64,000 nt of DNA from Augochlora pura. Taxonomy: Eukaryota > Arthropoda > Insecta > Hymenoptera > Halictidae. The translations under genes were made by a program, and so were the position numbers. This document shows positions 1-10,510 of the stretch, piece by piece (within the stretch, counting starts at the first letter, position 1; each line of letters begins with the position of its first letter). Below the pieces are notes generated by a model, which saw only the letters and a program-made list of their open reading frames with translations, had not been told where the DNA came from and did not search any database. The DNA is taken from positions 6,324,001 to 6,388,000 of the forward strand of contig NC_135774.1 of assembly GCF_028453695.1 (NCBI RefSeq). The letters run 5' to 3'.

Positions 1-25
1 TATGATATATCGATTTAAAGATATA

Positions 26-283
26 TTGGGTCGTTCGGAAAGTCGTTTCGTTTTTTTCTTGGTGGAAATGAAACACAATAGATTACTAAACAAAAACTAT
101 TGCAAAGAATCGAACAAAATATTTAGCAAGCAAGACTTACTACATCAGTTGTCCAAATATATAATGATTATGCAGCTTAAGCGTGAAGTTGGCTGTGAAA
201 AAATTAAGTCTTTTCTTGGGAAAAACGAAATTACTTTCCGAACAACCGTTTGGAAACCGACATTATTTTCTTACCAACCTAAT
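26..283. mobile_element. Small mariner-type insertion (MITE-like) inside piggyBac relic
   Basis: The left end reads TTGGGTCGTTCGGAAAGT just after a TA (24-25). A matching inverted copy (ACTTTCCGAACAACCG) lies at 233-248. A mariner-style end CCAACCTAA precedes a TA at 284-285. The flanking piggyBac frame stops at about 284, so I take 26-283 as the insert. It is too short to encode a transposase and no transposase motif is visible. The two candidate right ends (about 250 or 283) suggest either one element with asymmetric ends or two nested short ones. Confidence 0.5.
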
Positions 284-285
284 AA

Positions 286-590
286 CACCACGTATAAATC
301 TTCTAGTAGTTATCATTTCAGCATTATGCCAGTTGCTCAATAACAATACTATCCTCTTATCCCTCCAAGCTAAGAGCATTGCATTTCCTTGTTGGAATGC
401 GACAGTTCCTCTTTCCATATAATTTTGGTTTCTTCGGAGTTGTTGGAACACCTTTTCTGTTTATTTTTATGGTACCGGTCAAGTGGCACTTCATTTTTCT
501 TAATTCTTCAGCTAAGGATATACTAGTATAATATCTATCTGTGCGCATGTGATATCCTTTTAAATTCGACTACGGATTCATCAACGCATA
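286..590 (-). pseudogene. piggyBac-like transposase relic, central and C-terminal part
   Basis: Read on the minus strand, this holds piggyBac (DDE_Tnp_1_7 type) motifs in order: ICVDESVVEFKG at about 587-552, DRYYTSISLAEEL and HLTGTIKINRKG from about 540 to 460, then GNAMLLAWRDKR and LSNWHNAEMITTRR from about 395 to 290. In family members the DES..FKG and DRYYTS motifs lie many tens of residues apart; here they are nearly adjacent and out of frame, so an internal deletion sits near 550. A second frame change falls near 445. The frame is cut by a small insertion at 283 and by a mariner at 591. The N-terminal part lies beyond that mariner at 1890-2241. It cannot make a working transposase. Confidence 0.85.
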
Positions 591-592
591 TA

Positions 593-1889
593 TTAGGTTG
601 GGGATAAAAAAGAAATACATTATTTTTTCGGTAGACGGCTGTAGTGATCGATATCTGTTAAAGTATCGATCAAAGAATTTCAGATTTATGCTCGTTGGAA
701 AGGTGACATTTCGCACTACAAAAATTCTTGTTCTGTTTTCTGTTTGGTTCATCCAGTTGCGAACTACAAAGTGTTAATAATGGAAGTCAACATAGAGAAA
801 ATTCGGTACATTTTACAATTTTTCTTTGATAAAAGTGAAAATGCAAGTCAAGCGGCTGAAATTGTGAATGGTGTTTATGGTCCCGATACTGTAGCAGCCA
901 ATTACGCGCCATTTTGGTTTCGTCGATTCCGTTCAGGTATTTTTGATGTTAAAGAGGTGCCTCATACAGGTAGGCGTGTCGTAGAAAATGTTGACAAAAT
1001 CACAGAAATAATCGAAGTTGGCCGACAAGTTAGTAGACGTAGCATCGCCCGGGAGCTAAAGATCGACCATGAAACGGTTTTAAACCATTCGCACAAAGCT
1101 GGATTTAAAAGGAAGCTCGACGTTTGGGCGCCACATCAATTAACACAAAAAACCATGATGGTTCGAATTTCCATCTGCGATGTCTTGGCCAAACAGAACG
1201 AGTTTGGAATTGAGAACGGAATTGGCCATTCCTTGAACGCATGGTGACTGAGTATGAGAAATGGATCACATACGACAACATTGTGTGAAAACGTTCATGG
1301 TCAAAGCCTGGTGAAGCAGGTCAGACGGTGGCCAAACCAGGACTAACAGCCAACAAGGTTCTGCTGTGCATTTGGTGGGACTGGAAAGGAATCATGTATT
1401 ATGAGTTGCTTCCATATGGTCAAACACTAAATTTGGATCTCTACTGTCTACAACTGGACCGTTTGAAGCTAGCGATTGATCAGAAACGGCCAGAATTGGC
1501 CAACAGGAGAGGTGTTGTGTGCCATCAAGACAACGCCAGGCCACACACGTCTATAGTGACTCGTCAGAAAATTCAGGAGCTTGGCTGGGACGTTTTGATG
1601 CATCGACCTTATAGTCCAAACCTGGCACCAAGCAATAACCATGTTTATCTTGTATCGTAAAACTTTCTCAGTGATAAGAAATTGGCACCGAGAGAACATT
1701 GCGAAAGTCGATTACAAGAATTTTTTGCTAATAGGGGCCAAGACTACTACGAAAGAGGCATTATGAAGGTACCTTTAAAATGGCAACAAATTATAGAACA
1801 AAATGGTGCATATTTGACCTAAATCGGACAATCGAAAACATGTTAAATAAAGTCTTGAAGTTCACGTAAAAATAATGGATTTCTTTCTA
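593..1889 (+). mobile_element. Mariner element inserted in piggyBac, 3' end clipped
   Basis: The 5' terminal repeat begins TTAGGTTGGGGATAAAAAAG right after TA at 591-592. The inner part of the 3' repeat (AAAAATAATGGATTTCTTT) is recognisable at about 1868-1886, but the outer 14 or so bases with CCAACCTAA are missing and piggyBac coding sequence follows directly. Size (about 1.3 kb) and coding content fit a full-length mariner. The lost right end coincides with missing piggyBac codons, so a deletion after insertion probably removed both. Confidence 0.93.
780..1822 (+). pseudogene. Mariner transposase, full-length but inactivated
   Basis: The start at 780 gives a typical mariner N-terminus with an acidic, Phe-rich first helix-turn-helix (FWFRRFRSGIFDVK) and a second one (VSRRSIARELKIDHETV). 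The catalytic half reads through WWDWKGIMYYELLPYG, HQDNARPHTS and PYSPNLAPS. The order and length (about 347 codons) match complete mariner transposases. Damage: a frame change at about 1195-1230, and stops at 1286-1288 and 1658-1660. Of the DD34D triad the first Asp is Tyr (codon 1253-1255), the second is kept (1529-1531), and the third is Asn (1634-1636), at exactly 34-residue spacing. It is dead both by frame and by active site. The wording of the conserved blocks is closest to irritans-like mariners; subfamily not proven. Confidence 0.93.
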
Positions 1890-2241
1890 GAGTTCTTCCA
1901 AGTTTCGAGAGCATTTTCTGCGTAATTGTTAGTTTCCAGTACAATTTCACATACTAATTCGTCTGTGAAATATAACTTAAAATCTTGTAACAGCTGTTCA
2001 ATATTTGTAGGAACTTATTAAAAGCTATTCTATCTGGAATACGTAATTCTTCCGTAACATCGCACCATTTATTGAAGTCCTGTAACGAATTTTCGCTTTC
2101 ACTTTCAATAATTCTCATTCTTCGTCTCTTTGGTAGTATAATTTCGCTATTAATAATTGACGTGTCAGAATGATAACCAACATTGTGTTCCACAATATCT
2201 TCTAACTCTTCAAAATCAAATACGTCTTCATTATCACTCAA
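1890..2241 (-). pseudogene. piggyBac-like transposase relic, N-terminal part
   Basis: From the ATG at 2241 the minus strand encodes an acidic start (DNEDVFDFEELED), a basic patch (PKRRRMR) and the block WCDVTEELRIPDRIAFNK. After a frame change at about 2015 it continues as PTNIEQLLQDFKLYFTDEL and VLETNNYAENALETWK. This order is that of piggyBac transposase N-termini (acidic leader, then FTDEL..IV.ETN.YA). The frame ends at the clipped mariner. About 100 residues expected before DES..FKG (at 587) are absent from both sides of the mariner. Same gene relic as 286-590. Confidence 0.82.
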
Positions 2242-2409
2242 CTCTAATTGTCATTATAATATTTATTGATCTCCATGTTGCTAACCATAGAAAAAGTCAA
2301 AAAATGGTTTAATCGTATTGGTACAGACTTAGCACGTTTTAACTATGGATAAAAATTGTTAACGACGACGATAACGTATGCTAAAAACATTTGGCTCCGC
2401 AGCGGAGCC

Positions 2410-3030
2410 TTCGAAGTTAGATATACTCGTCATGAGTCGAAATATTGTTGTTTCTCAATCACGATTATACTCGTCGGAAACTTGCTCAATATACATATAC
2501 TCAACAGTATATACTCAATAGAATCACACTCAGTAGACATAACTCGTTATTCGTTAGTTAATATTTCATACTCAATAAGTAATATACAATAGTTAATAAC
2601 CAACAAGCAATATTCAGTAAGCAATACTAAGTTTTCAAACTTCAGTATTCAATACTTCAATACTTCGTATTTATTTAACATTAAATATTCAATACTCACA
2701 ATATTGACACAACCATGACTAGTATACTGGTCATAATCTTGCCATAAACTTGACATAACCATGACGCATATACTCGTCACGACGTTAAAGATTGCTAGTT
2801 TTCCACGACGAGGATATTCGTCATAACTCGAAACACTGTCACATTTCTCCAAAACAATTATACTCATCATGATATGACATACTGTCACATTTCTCTGTGA
2901 CGAGTATACTCGTCATGACCTTGACAGAACGACAACGAGTATACTCGTCATAACCTAGACATAATCGTGACGAACATACTCGTGATAGCACTAAATGCCG
3001 TCATTTCTCCATGACAAATCTAGTCGCCAT
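2410..3030. repeat. Palindromic minisatellite, GACGAGTATACTCGTC core
   Basis: Degenerate tandem units share ATGACGAGTATACTCGTCAT followed by short AT-rich spacers such as AACCTTGACA and CATTTCTC. TGACGAGTATACTCGTCA at 2898-2915 is a perfect 18-bp palindrome; ACGAGTATACTCGT at 2935-2948 is another. The middle (2500-2700) is a TCAATA-rich stretch related to the TATTGA arrays in reverse. The same core recurs at 11.6 and 31.2-31.4 kb. The preceding 2242-2409 is AT-rich and holds nothing recognisable. Confidence 0.85.
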
Positions 3031-3628
3031 AAGAATAAATAATACTGAAAGAAATATCCTCGCATAAACACTGCTAACTGGTTTTAATCGACTACAGAGT
3101 TTCGTTTCCTGTGTCAGCTAAATTGCATTCCCGATGCGCGCTCACATGCCGCGATTAATTAAGATTCTGTAGCACGGAAAATGGAAGAGAAGAGAAACGA
3201 AAGAGGAAAAGGGCGTAGACGCTCGGTACGGCGGCGGCGGCGGCGGCGGTGGTGGTGGTGGTATCGAAACGAAATTTCTGGTCAAGTGTTTCAACCGTGG
3301 TATTAACCCAGTTCAGCCCGGGGCATTATTGATTTCGACGCCGCGCCGGCCAGACGGTGTGAACCAAGTTCCATTCTTAATACTTTTCGAGCCTCCGACG
3401 TAAGCATGCGGTTCGTTGCCGCCCGGTGTACACCGAGGCGGAATCGATTATCGGGCAGAGTTCGTGGGGGCACGTTGTCCCGGTTCATGAACTCCTGTCA
3501 TAAATTTCCACTTGCTCCCCGGCTCGAAAACAATAATCGAAACCCGTCTATTCTTCAATATATACTTCGATATATATTCGCTCGACTCGACGTCTATTGT
3601 TCGACCTTTATACCTTTTTAAATATTCA
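3031..3628. other. Non-repetitive block, no gene seen
   Basis: GC-richer sequence with a pure trinucleotide run, CGG then TGG, at about 3227-3262. Short frames on both strands overlap each other and carry no motif. Nothing else recognised. Confidence 0.6.
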
Positions 3629-4868
3629 TTAAGACCTTGAATAAGTTCCCGCTGTTTTCTTCCCAAAATAAAAGCTTTATTTCAAATATAACGTTCAAAA
3701 TCAGTCTACTCAAAATTCCGCGTCGGAAAAACAATTTGTCTTTTGAGCCAATCCATGAATCGATCCATTTCTTTGCTTTCTAGGTAAGAATGGAAGCACT
3801 GCTCAGCCAAGCCATGCGCCATCGATCGGAATAGGTGATAATCGGAAGGAGCTATGTCTGGTGAATACAGTGGGTGGGGTAGAACTTCCCATTTAAGCGT
3901 TTCCAGGTAGGTTTTCACTGGTTTTGCAACATGTGGCCGAGCGTTGTCGTGTAGCAAAATGACTTTGTCGTGTCTCTGCTCGTGTAGCGATCGATTTTCT
4001 TTTAGGGCTCGACTCAAACGCAACAATTGAAGTCAATAGCGATCTTCCGTAATATGTAGTTCCATTCGGTTTGCTCAACTCATAATAAATTACACCCTTC
4101 TGATCCCACCAAATGCAGAAAAGAAGCTTCGAACCATGGATATTTGGTTTTGCAGTCGATGTCGATGCATGGCCGGGCTTACCCCACGATTTTTTACACT
4201 TTGGATTATCGTAATGAATCCACTTTTCATCGTCAGTGACGATACAGTGGAAAAAACCTTTTCTTTTCTGCCGTTGAAGCAGTAGTTCAGACATCAGAAA
4301 ACGCCGTTCAACGTCTCTCGGCTTCAATTCATACGGCACCCAATGTACCTGCTTCTGCATCATTCCTAACTCTTTTAAATGTTTTGAAACTGTTGACGCA
4401 TCTACTTGTCATATTTTTCCAAAATCTGCTAGTGTCTGACATGGGTCTTCATCAAGCGATTCCTCTAATTCTTCGTCTTTAAACTTTGTCGGTGCGTCAA
4501 AACGTTCCTTATCCTCAAGTTCAAAATTATTATTTTTGAAGCGTTGAAACCAGTCTCTGTATGTCGTATCCGACAGAGCATTGTCACCGTAAGTCTCAAC
4601 AAGAATTCTGTGTGCTACAGATGCAGATTTCTTTTGAATAAAGTAGTGCAATCAAATTCCCCGCAAACCACTTTATTCGGTACAAAAGTAGACATCTTCA
4701 GACACAATAAACAAACACGTGGTTGACACTATAGTGAACAATCATACACTGAAATTTAAGCTAACATACGGTACTTTCTTGCCGATGAATCACCATTAGA
4801 AATTCCGTGCACGGAGTACTACTAATGTCATCTTTTGAGAAACAGCAAGAACTTATTCAAGGACCTCA
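3629..4868 (-). mobile_element. Complete mariner element with both terminal repeats
   Basis: The two ends are imperfect inverted repeats: left AAGACCTTGAATAAGTTCCC and, read from the right end, AGGTCCTTGAATAAGTTCTT, both continuing into a GCTGTTT block. A TA follows the right end (4869-4870); the left side is CA, a probable mutated TA duplication. The length of 1.24 kb and the central minus-strand transposase relic fit a full mariner. It is distinct in ends and protein from the mariner at 593. Confidence 0.9.
3706..4695 (-). pseudogene. Mariner transposase (mauritiana-like), catalytic Asp intact, frame broken
   Basis: Starting at 4695 (MSTFVPNK), a frame change near 4660 leads into HYFIQKKSASVAHRILVE, then TYRDWFQRFKNNNFELEDKE and the WVPYEL linker. 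The catalytic core shows VTDDEKWIHYD, KKSWGKPGH, WWDQKGVIYYEL, LLHDNARPH and YSPDIAPSDYHLF. All three catalytic Asp codons are present (4229-4231, 3946-3948, 3841-3843) with the 34-residue spacing diagnostic of mariner. Inactivation comes from a TGA at 4409-4411, where the same frame carries on afterwards, and a frame change near 4030. About 330 codons against the usual 345 or so. The linker and HDNA wording resembles Mos1-type (mauritiana) mariners; that subfamily call is from pattern memory only. Confidence 0.93.
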
Positions 4869-4997
4869 TATATCTCTTAGAGAAATTATTTCGGAAAAGA
4901 TTCTCCGAAACCGTAGCTGTTCCTTCTTGAAAGCGGATGCACAGTGAGGTAGTAATCGGGACGCCACCTCGCACGATTAATGAACGAGAAATAAAAC

Positions 4998-5915
4998 AAG
5001 TATTGAGTATTACTACTGAGTAGTGAGTATTTAGCACTCAGAATTGAAAGTATTCAGTACTGACTATTGAGTATTAAGTACTGAATATTGAATATTGACT
5101 ATTGAGTATTCAATACTAAATACTGTGTGCTGAGTACTTAGTATTAGGTATTGAAAACTGATTATTGACTACTGAGTACAAAGTTTAAGTACTGGGTATT
5201 GAATATCGAGTACTAAGTATTAAGTGTTGATTATTGAATATTAACTACTGAGTGTACTAAACATTGATTATTGAGTATTAACTACTGAGTGTACTGAATG
5301 TTGTCTATTGAGTATTAACTACAGAGTACTGAATTCTGAATACATAAGAATTAAGTATTTAGTATCGAATATTGCTGTGTACTGAGTGTTGAATACTGAC
5401 TATTAAGTACTGGATACTTGGTACTACGTATTGAGTATTAACTACTGACTACTGAGCATTGAATAATAAATACTGAGTATTAGGTATTGTGTAGTGAAGT
5501 TTGAGTATTGAGTATTAAGTACTGCGTATTGATAAATTGAATATTCATAAATTGAATGCTGATAAAACGAATAACGATCAACTGAATAATGTTGAATTGA
5601 ATATTAATGGATTTAAGAGTGATAAATCGAACGTCGATAAATGAATGTTGATAAATCGAATACTGAATACTGAGTACCCGGACAACGTTTATTATGTAGG
5701 GAATATTGATTATTGAATATTGGGTATTGAGAATTAAGTATTGTGTACTGAATACTGAGAATTAAATATTGTGTACTGAATACTGAGCATTAATAATTAA
5801 GTATCGAATACCAAGTACTGAGCACTGAGTATTGCATATTGAGGATTAAGTAGTGAGTATTGAACATTGAGGATTAAGTATTGAACATTGACTATTAAGT
5901 ACTGTAGGATTATTT
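4998..5915. repeat. TATTGAGTA-type degenerate tandem array
   Basis: About 0.9 kb of short units around TATTGAGTAYTAAGTACTGA, drifting at 5530-5660 into GATAAATCGAATRTTGATAA. There is no fixed long period and no coding potential. The same family fills 6.4, 7.9-8.4, 8.7-9.4, 10.1-10.5, 11.3-11.6 (reverse), 20.6-21.0 and 24.4-24.7 kb. Confidence 0.9.
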
Positions 5916-6174
5916 TAAAAGAGTTATATTCCACGTGACTCCGTGATAATAATAATTCAACAACACTGAGCACCTTCTTTTAACGACAACAAAATAACAG
6001 TTTATTCACGATTTTTTACAATTCACAACCACGACAAAAACTTCTGTACGTCACGATTCTTCTTCGAATACTTTGATCCTCTCCGCTCGTTCGTCCACTT
6101 TTTTGTCGCTCATTCCTACACTCTTTTGTCGCTCGTTCCTTCACTCTAACTCACTTTTGTCCAAATTATCCTAT

Positions 6175-6232
<58 letters not shown>

Positions 6233-6403
6233 ACCCACACACACGCGCATGCACGCACACACATTCATACTTTTTCGCTCTGCCTCACTCGATCCCACTA
6301 TCACATAACCCAAACGCTCTTATCCCACACCCCACACTCGGCTATCCTGGAATGATATCTGCCCTCAGATATCTGTTAAACGCTCTTATCCCACACTTCA
6401 CAG
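5916..6403. other. Spacer with long CT microsatellite
   Basis: Holds an uninterrupted (CT)n run at about 6184-6231 followed by a short CA/CG stretch. A TCCCACAC-containing motif (CGCTCTTATCCCACAC) occurs twice at about 6313 and 6382. The plus-strand frame across it is a translation of the microsatellite and is not called. Confidence 0.75.
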
Positions 6404-6500
6404 TACTGTCTATTGAATATATTGGGTACCAGGCAATAAGTACTTATTATTAAGCATTGAGTACTGAGCATTAAGTAATGGGTACAGAACATCGAGTTTT
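6404..6500. repeat. Short TATTGA/TTAAGTA array
   Basis: About 100 bases of the same degenerate unit family as 4998-5915, between the CT-rich spacer and a GC-richer block. Confidence 0.75.
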
Positions 6501-7712
6501 CTACAGTCTATGTCGACCAAAATATTCGCGATGTCGCGGCGATTGCCACGTGGTTGGAAAAATCGCGTCCGATCGCGTTTCGCGTGGAGAACATTGAACG
6601 CGAACGAACCGGCCTTTCCCTTTCGAATCAATTATCATACGAGACTGCTCTGGCGGGCCGTTCGCGTTAGTCAGACGCATCTGGAACGCCTGCTTTGTCC
6701 TGGAATCCTCCGCAGCGACAATTTCGGTGGTTCCGCCGACCACTTTGAATTCTTCCGGAGAAAGCTGACGCCTACCATTCGGCGCAGTTAGGCGTCGCTA
6801 GGCGGAAATATTCTCCTTACTTAGCCCAATTTCTCGAAGACGCTTCGAACGAGTCGTCTCCGTGGTCCGTGTCGAGATCAATTAGCCCAGAGACTCGGAT
6901 TTCTCGTTCGAGGAACACTCGGTTGTTGTGACGTCACATTTCTCGAACCACGAAGCTCGGACTACGATATCTCGACAGCTGTTGCAGGCTGATTCGTTGA
7001 ACCAGTGATTCCGTATGAACGTGAATTGGACTCTGAACAGATAACGGGCCTGATTCATCGGTCTTAAACAAAGTGACGGGATTCTTTGTTCGGGAACTGA
7101 TTTTTGTTTGCGCGGCAATCCGTATCAGGCGTCGGGCGAGATTGGATACGGTGACGCATAAGAGACGTCGAGGAACGTATTAAATGTTATTCGACATAAA
7201 CACGACGATGTAGATTTGATCGAACGACAGTTGTAGATTTTATTCCAATTCTAGTCTAATGAACGGTATGAAGAATCGTTCGTATAAAATATTTATTGTT
7301 TATAGATATATTTATAGTTATATATTGTTTATAATTATAATCATATTTGTAATCATATATTATAATTAAATTTATAATTTCGATGTTTTATAATAAAATA
7401 GAATTATATATTATTTATAATCATAATTAGATTTACGAAATATTATTTATGATCATAACGATATTTATAATTCTATATTATAGTATATATAAATATATAT
7501 GTATATATATAAATGAAGCGGCAACCATAGTTTAGAAAAATGGCCGAGGAAATAGAAACTAGAGACTCGAATGGAATGTCATTCTCGTCGAGGATATATC
7601 GGTAACCTGTCGAAGCTATTAATCCGGCGAAAAAAATGTCTATTCCACTTTAAATTCCCCGATGGTCCACTGTAAAAGCGCCGCTTTGCATAAGCATCCG
7701 CGTTCGATTTAT
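6501..7712. other. GC-richer block then AT-rich tract, no gene seen
   Basis: 6501-7200 is CpG-containing sequence with overlapping short frames on both strands and no motif. 7261-7520 is an almost pure A/T tract of TTTATAATYATA-like words. 7521-7712 is mixed sequence. A conserved regulatory region is possible for the GC-rich part but cannot be shown from one sequence. Confidence 0.55.
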
Positions 7713-7885
7713 TACCCTGGAAACATTCGGAACCGTTCAGAGTTCATTAAAGAGCCGCACTAACTCCGCGCGATTTCAAGAATGACTCACGCGCATACTT
7801 CAATGAATCAGTCTCCGCCGTGTAAACGATTTGTTCGATCGGCTGACTTCGCGAACGATTCCATCGACGACGACGTTCCGCTCCT
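7713..7885. repeat. Direct duplication, copy 1
   Basis: Matches 8357-8540 over about 170 bases: CCTGGAAACATTCGGA, GTTCATTAAAG, CGCATACTTCAATGAATCAG and a GATCGG-TGACTTC-CGAACRATTCC block in the same order. This copy keeps CpGs that the other has lost to TpG or CpA. The two copies bracket the array at 7926-8356. Confidence 0.85.
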
Positions 7886-7925
7886 CCATTAATAATTTTA
7901 GCTTTACTCGTACCTGGTCGTAACA

Positions 7926-8356
7926 AGTCTTAACTATGGATTGAATATTGATGAATTGAATGCTAATTAATCGAATATTGATTAATAGAATATTAATGAA
8001 CCGAATATTGATAAATCGAGTAATAATATAACTCCGGTATAGATAGATTAAATATCGATAAGTCGAATATTGATGAATCGAATATTAATGAACCGAATAT
8101 TAATAAATCGTGTAATGATAAATCGAATATTCATAAGTAAAGTACTGGTAACTCGAGTATTTATAGATGAAATATCGATAAATTGAAGATTGACTGACTG
8201 AATATTGATAAATCAAATATTTATAAATCAAGCAATGATAATTCGAATATAGATAAACTGAATATTGATAAGTCGAATATCGGTGAAGCGAATATTAATG
8301 TCTCGATTATTGACAAATCGAATTGATGTATTGAATACTGATGAATCGAATATTGA
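7926..8356. repeat. GAATATTGATAAATC array
   Basis: Degenerate 13-16 base units around ATCGAATATTGATRAATCGA. Belongs to the family at 4998-5915 (its GATAAATCGA variant). Lies exactly between the two direct duplicate copies. Confidence 0.9.
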
Positions 8357-8540
8357 ATAGAACCCTGGAAACATTCGGAGTAGTTCGGAGTTCATTAAAG
8401 GTACGCACTAATCTTATATGATATCAAGAATGATTCATGCGCATACTTCAATGAATCAGTCTCTATCGAGTAAACATCTCGTCCGATCGGTTGACTTCAC
8501 GAACAATTCCGTCGACGATTACGTCGACGTCTTTGTCGCA
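8357..8540. repeat. Direct duplication, copy 2
   Basis: Second copy of 7713-7885, with the same order of blocks. Many differences are transitions at former CpG sites, such as CTCACGCG to TTCATGCG. A 65-codon plus-strand frame runs through it but is not conserved in copy 1 and is not called. Confidence 0.85.
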
Positions 8541-8734
8541 CATTGGTCAGGCTTCGTGTTGTTAAAACTCGAAATTTCTACGAAAATAATTACTAATGGA
8601 ACTTTCATTCATTGATAATTACAACTCATTTCGTATTTGTAAAAACAATAAATTTCAATGAATTTGCTATTTTTATATTTTCATTTTCAATTTAAAAAGA
8701 CAATGTTTAAATAAGACATTGCTTAGCTAAATTT

Positions 8735-9385
8735 TGATATTGAATTGTGAATATTGAGTACAGAATATCGTAAAATTGAATGTTCATAAATTAAATATTG
8801 ATAAACTAATTAATGATAAAATGAATATTGGTGAATTCAATATTCATAAATTGGATAATAAAAAAAACGAACATTAATAACCTGAACATTAAATGAATGT
8901 CGATAAATCAAATTTTTATAAATCAAATATTGAATACTGAATGTCGGATGGTAAATGTTATATATGGAGTATTGATAATTGAATATTGAGTAATGAATAC
9001 TGAGGATAAAGAATTGAATATTGAGTGATGAATACTGAGGATTAAGTATTGAATGATAAAGTATTGAAAATACTCAGCATTCAGTACAGAGTACTAGTGT
9101 ATATTGAATACTGAGTACTCTATACTGAATACTGTGTACTGAGGATTAAATATTGAGTATTAAATATTGAATGTTAAGTACTGAGTACCAAGTATTGAAT
9201 ATTGACTATTGGATATTAAATTTTGAATATTGAATATCGAATATTGAATATTAAGTATTGAAAATTTGACACTGATTATCAAATATCGAATATGACATGT
9301 TAATTATTGAATATTGAATACGGCACGTTGAAAATTGAATATCTTATATTAAATGTTGAATATATAGTATCGAGAATTGAATAAC
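8735..9385. repeat. TATTGAATA-type array
   Basis: About 650 bases of TATTGAATACTGAGTATTAAG-like units with GATAAATTGAATATT variants at the left edge. Same family as 4998-5915. The minus-strand frame at its right edge is an artefact of the repeat. Confidence 0.9.
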
Positions 9386-10130
9386 TTAGAATTTGGTAAA
9401 CTTGCCGTGATGTCGTGGCATAGCAGCGCGTTTCGGTAGGTGTGTAATAGAAAAATGTCCCGGTATTTCCCGGGTTATCAGACGAGGGGGCCAGGGGGCG
9501 CGAGGAGCGGCGTATTCGAAAGTACGGTTCATTAAAGATTATATGCAAATCGGATGCAAATGACATGCAAATAATGTTGCACACTTTTTCCGCGGCATAA
9601 TGCACACCATAACGCGGAGCATGACTCCGATGGAGTAATCGCGGGAGATCGTAGTCGGCCGTTCCCGCTAAAAGCCGCTAACCAAATTACGCGGCAACAG
9701 AGAATCTGAATTACGGCGAATAATCGCCGTCCCTTGTTCTCTTCCTCGTTCGAGCACCACGCGACCGCCCCGTTAAAAACGATCCGACTCGGACGCGGCT
9801 TTCACGTTTTCCAAAATTAAACTACTCCACATATTTACGCCGAATTTATATCTTCTTTTTTTATCAAAGAATATTCTAGCGTAGACTTTTGTAAATATTA
9901 AGCATTCCTTTTCTTTTGCAGAACTTTTTCTCGACAAATTTCTATTTCTTCTAGTTTGATTTTTATTCATGTAAGTTTAAAGAAACTTGAGATAATTGGT
10001 AATTAAATTGGAAAGATTCGTCCTTCTTTCGATTCCTCTTTTTTTTCATTTTTCATTTTGCAGTTTTCTATTTTATCTTTATTCTTTTATTTCGAGTTTT
10101 CTTTTTTATTTTTCTGATGCATTAAATAAT
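9386..10130. other. Single-copy block, no gene seen
   Basis: 9400-9780 is GC-richer with an ATGCAAAT-rich cluster (three ATGCAAAT or TATGCAAAT words at about 9540-9573, which resemble POU-domain octamer sites). 9780-10130 becomes T-rich. No frame with recognisable domains. Confidence 0.5.
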
Positions 10131-10510
10131 GATTAATCGAATATTCATAAAGCGAGCATCGATAAATAGGATGTTCATAAATGAAGTATTAATGAATCCA
10201 ATATTGATGAATCGAATACTGACAATACTAATAATACTCAAATATTGATGAATCGAGTATTGATGAATCAAATAGCGATAATACTTAAATATTGATACCT
10301 CGAGTATTGATAAATCGAATGTTTCATTAATGAAATGATTAATGATACGAATACTAATGAATCGAATATTGATAACTACTCGAGTAGTGGTAAATCAAGT
10401 ATTGATAAATGATATGATTTATGAATCGAATACTCATGTGTTGAATACTAATGAATTGAATATCGATGAATCGAACGTTAATGAATCGAGCATTGACAAA
10501 TCGATAAACC
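10131..10510. repeat. GATGAATCGAATATT array
   Basis: Units around TTGATGAATCGAATATTGA and TCGAGTATTGATAAATC, same family as 7926-8356. A 74-codon plus-strand frame rich in Asn, Ser and Ile is the translation of this array and is not a gene. Confidence 0.9.

Noticed and set aside
4998..9385. CRISPR-like array from regularly recurring TATTGAGTA units
   Set aside because: Units are too short and degenerate, there are no spacers of uniform length, and the context is an insect genome.
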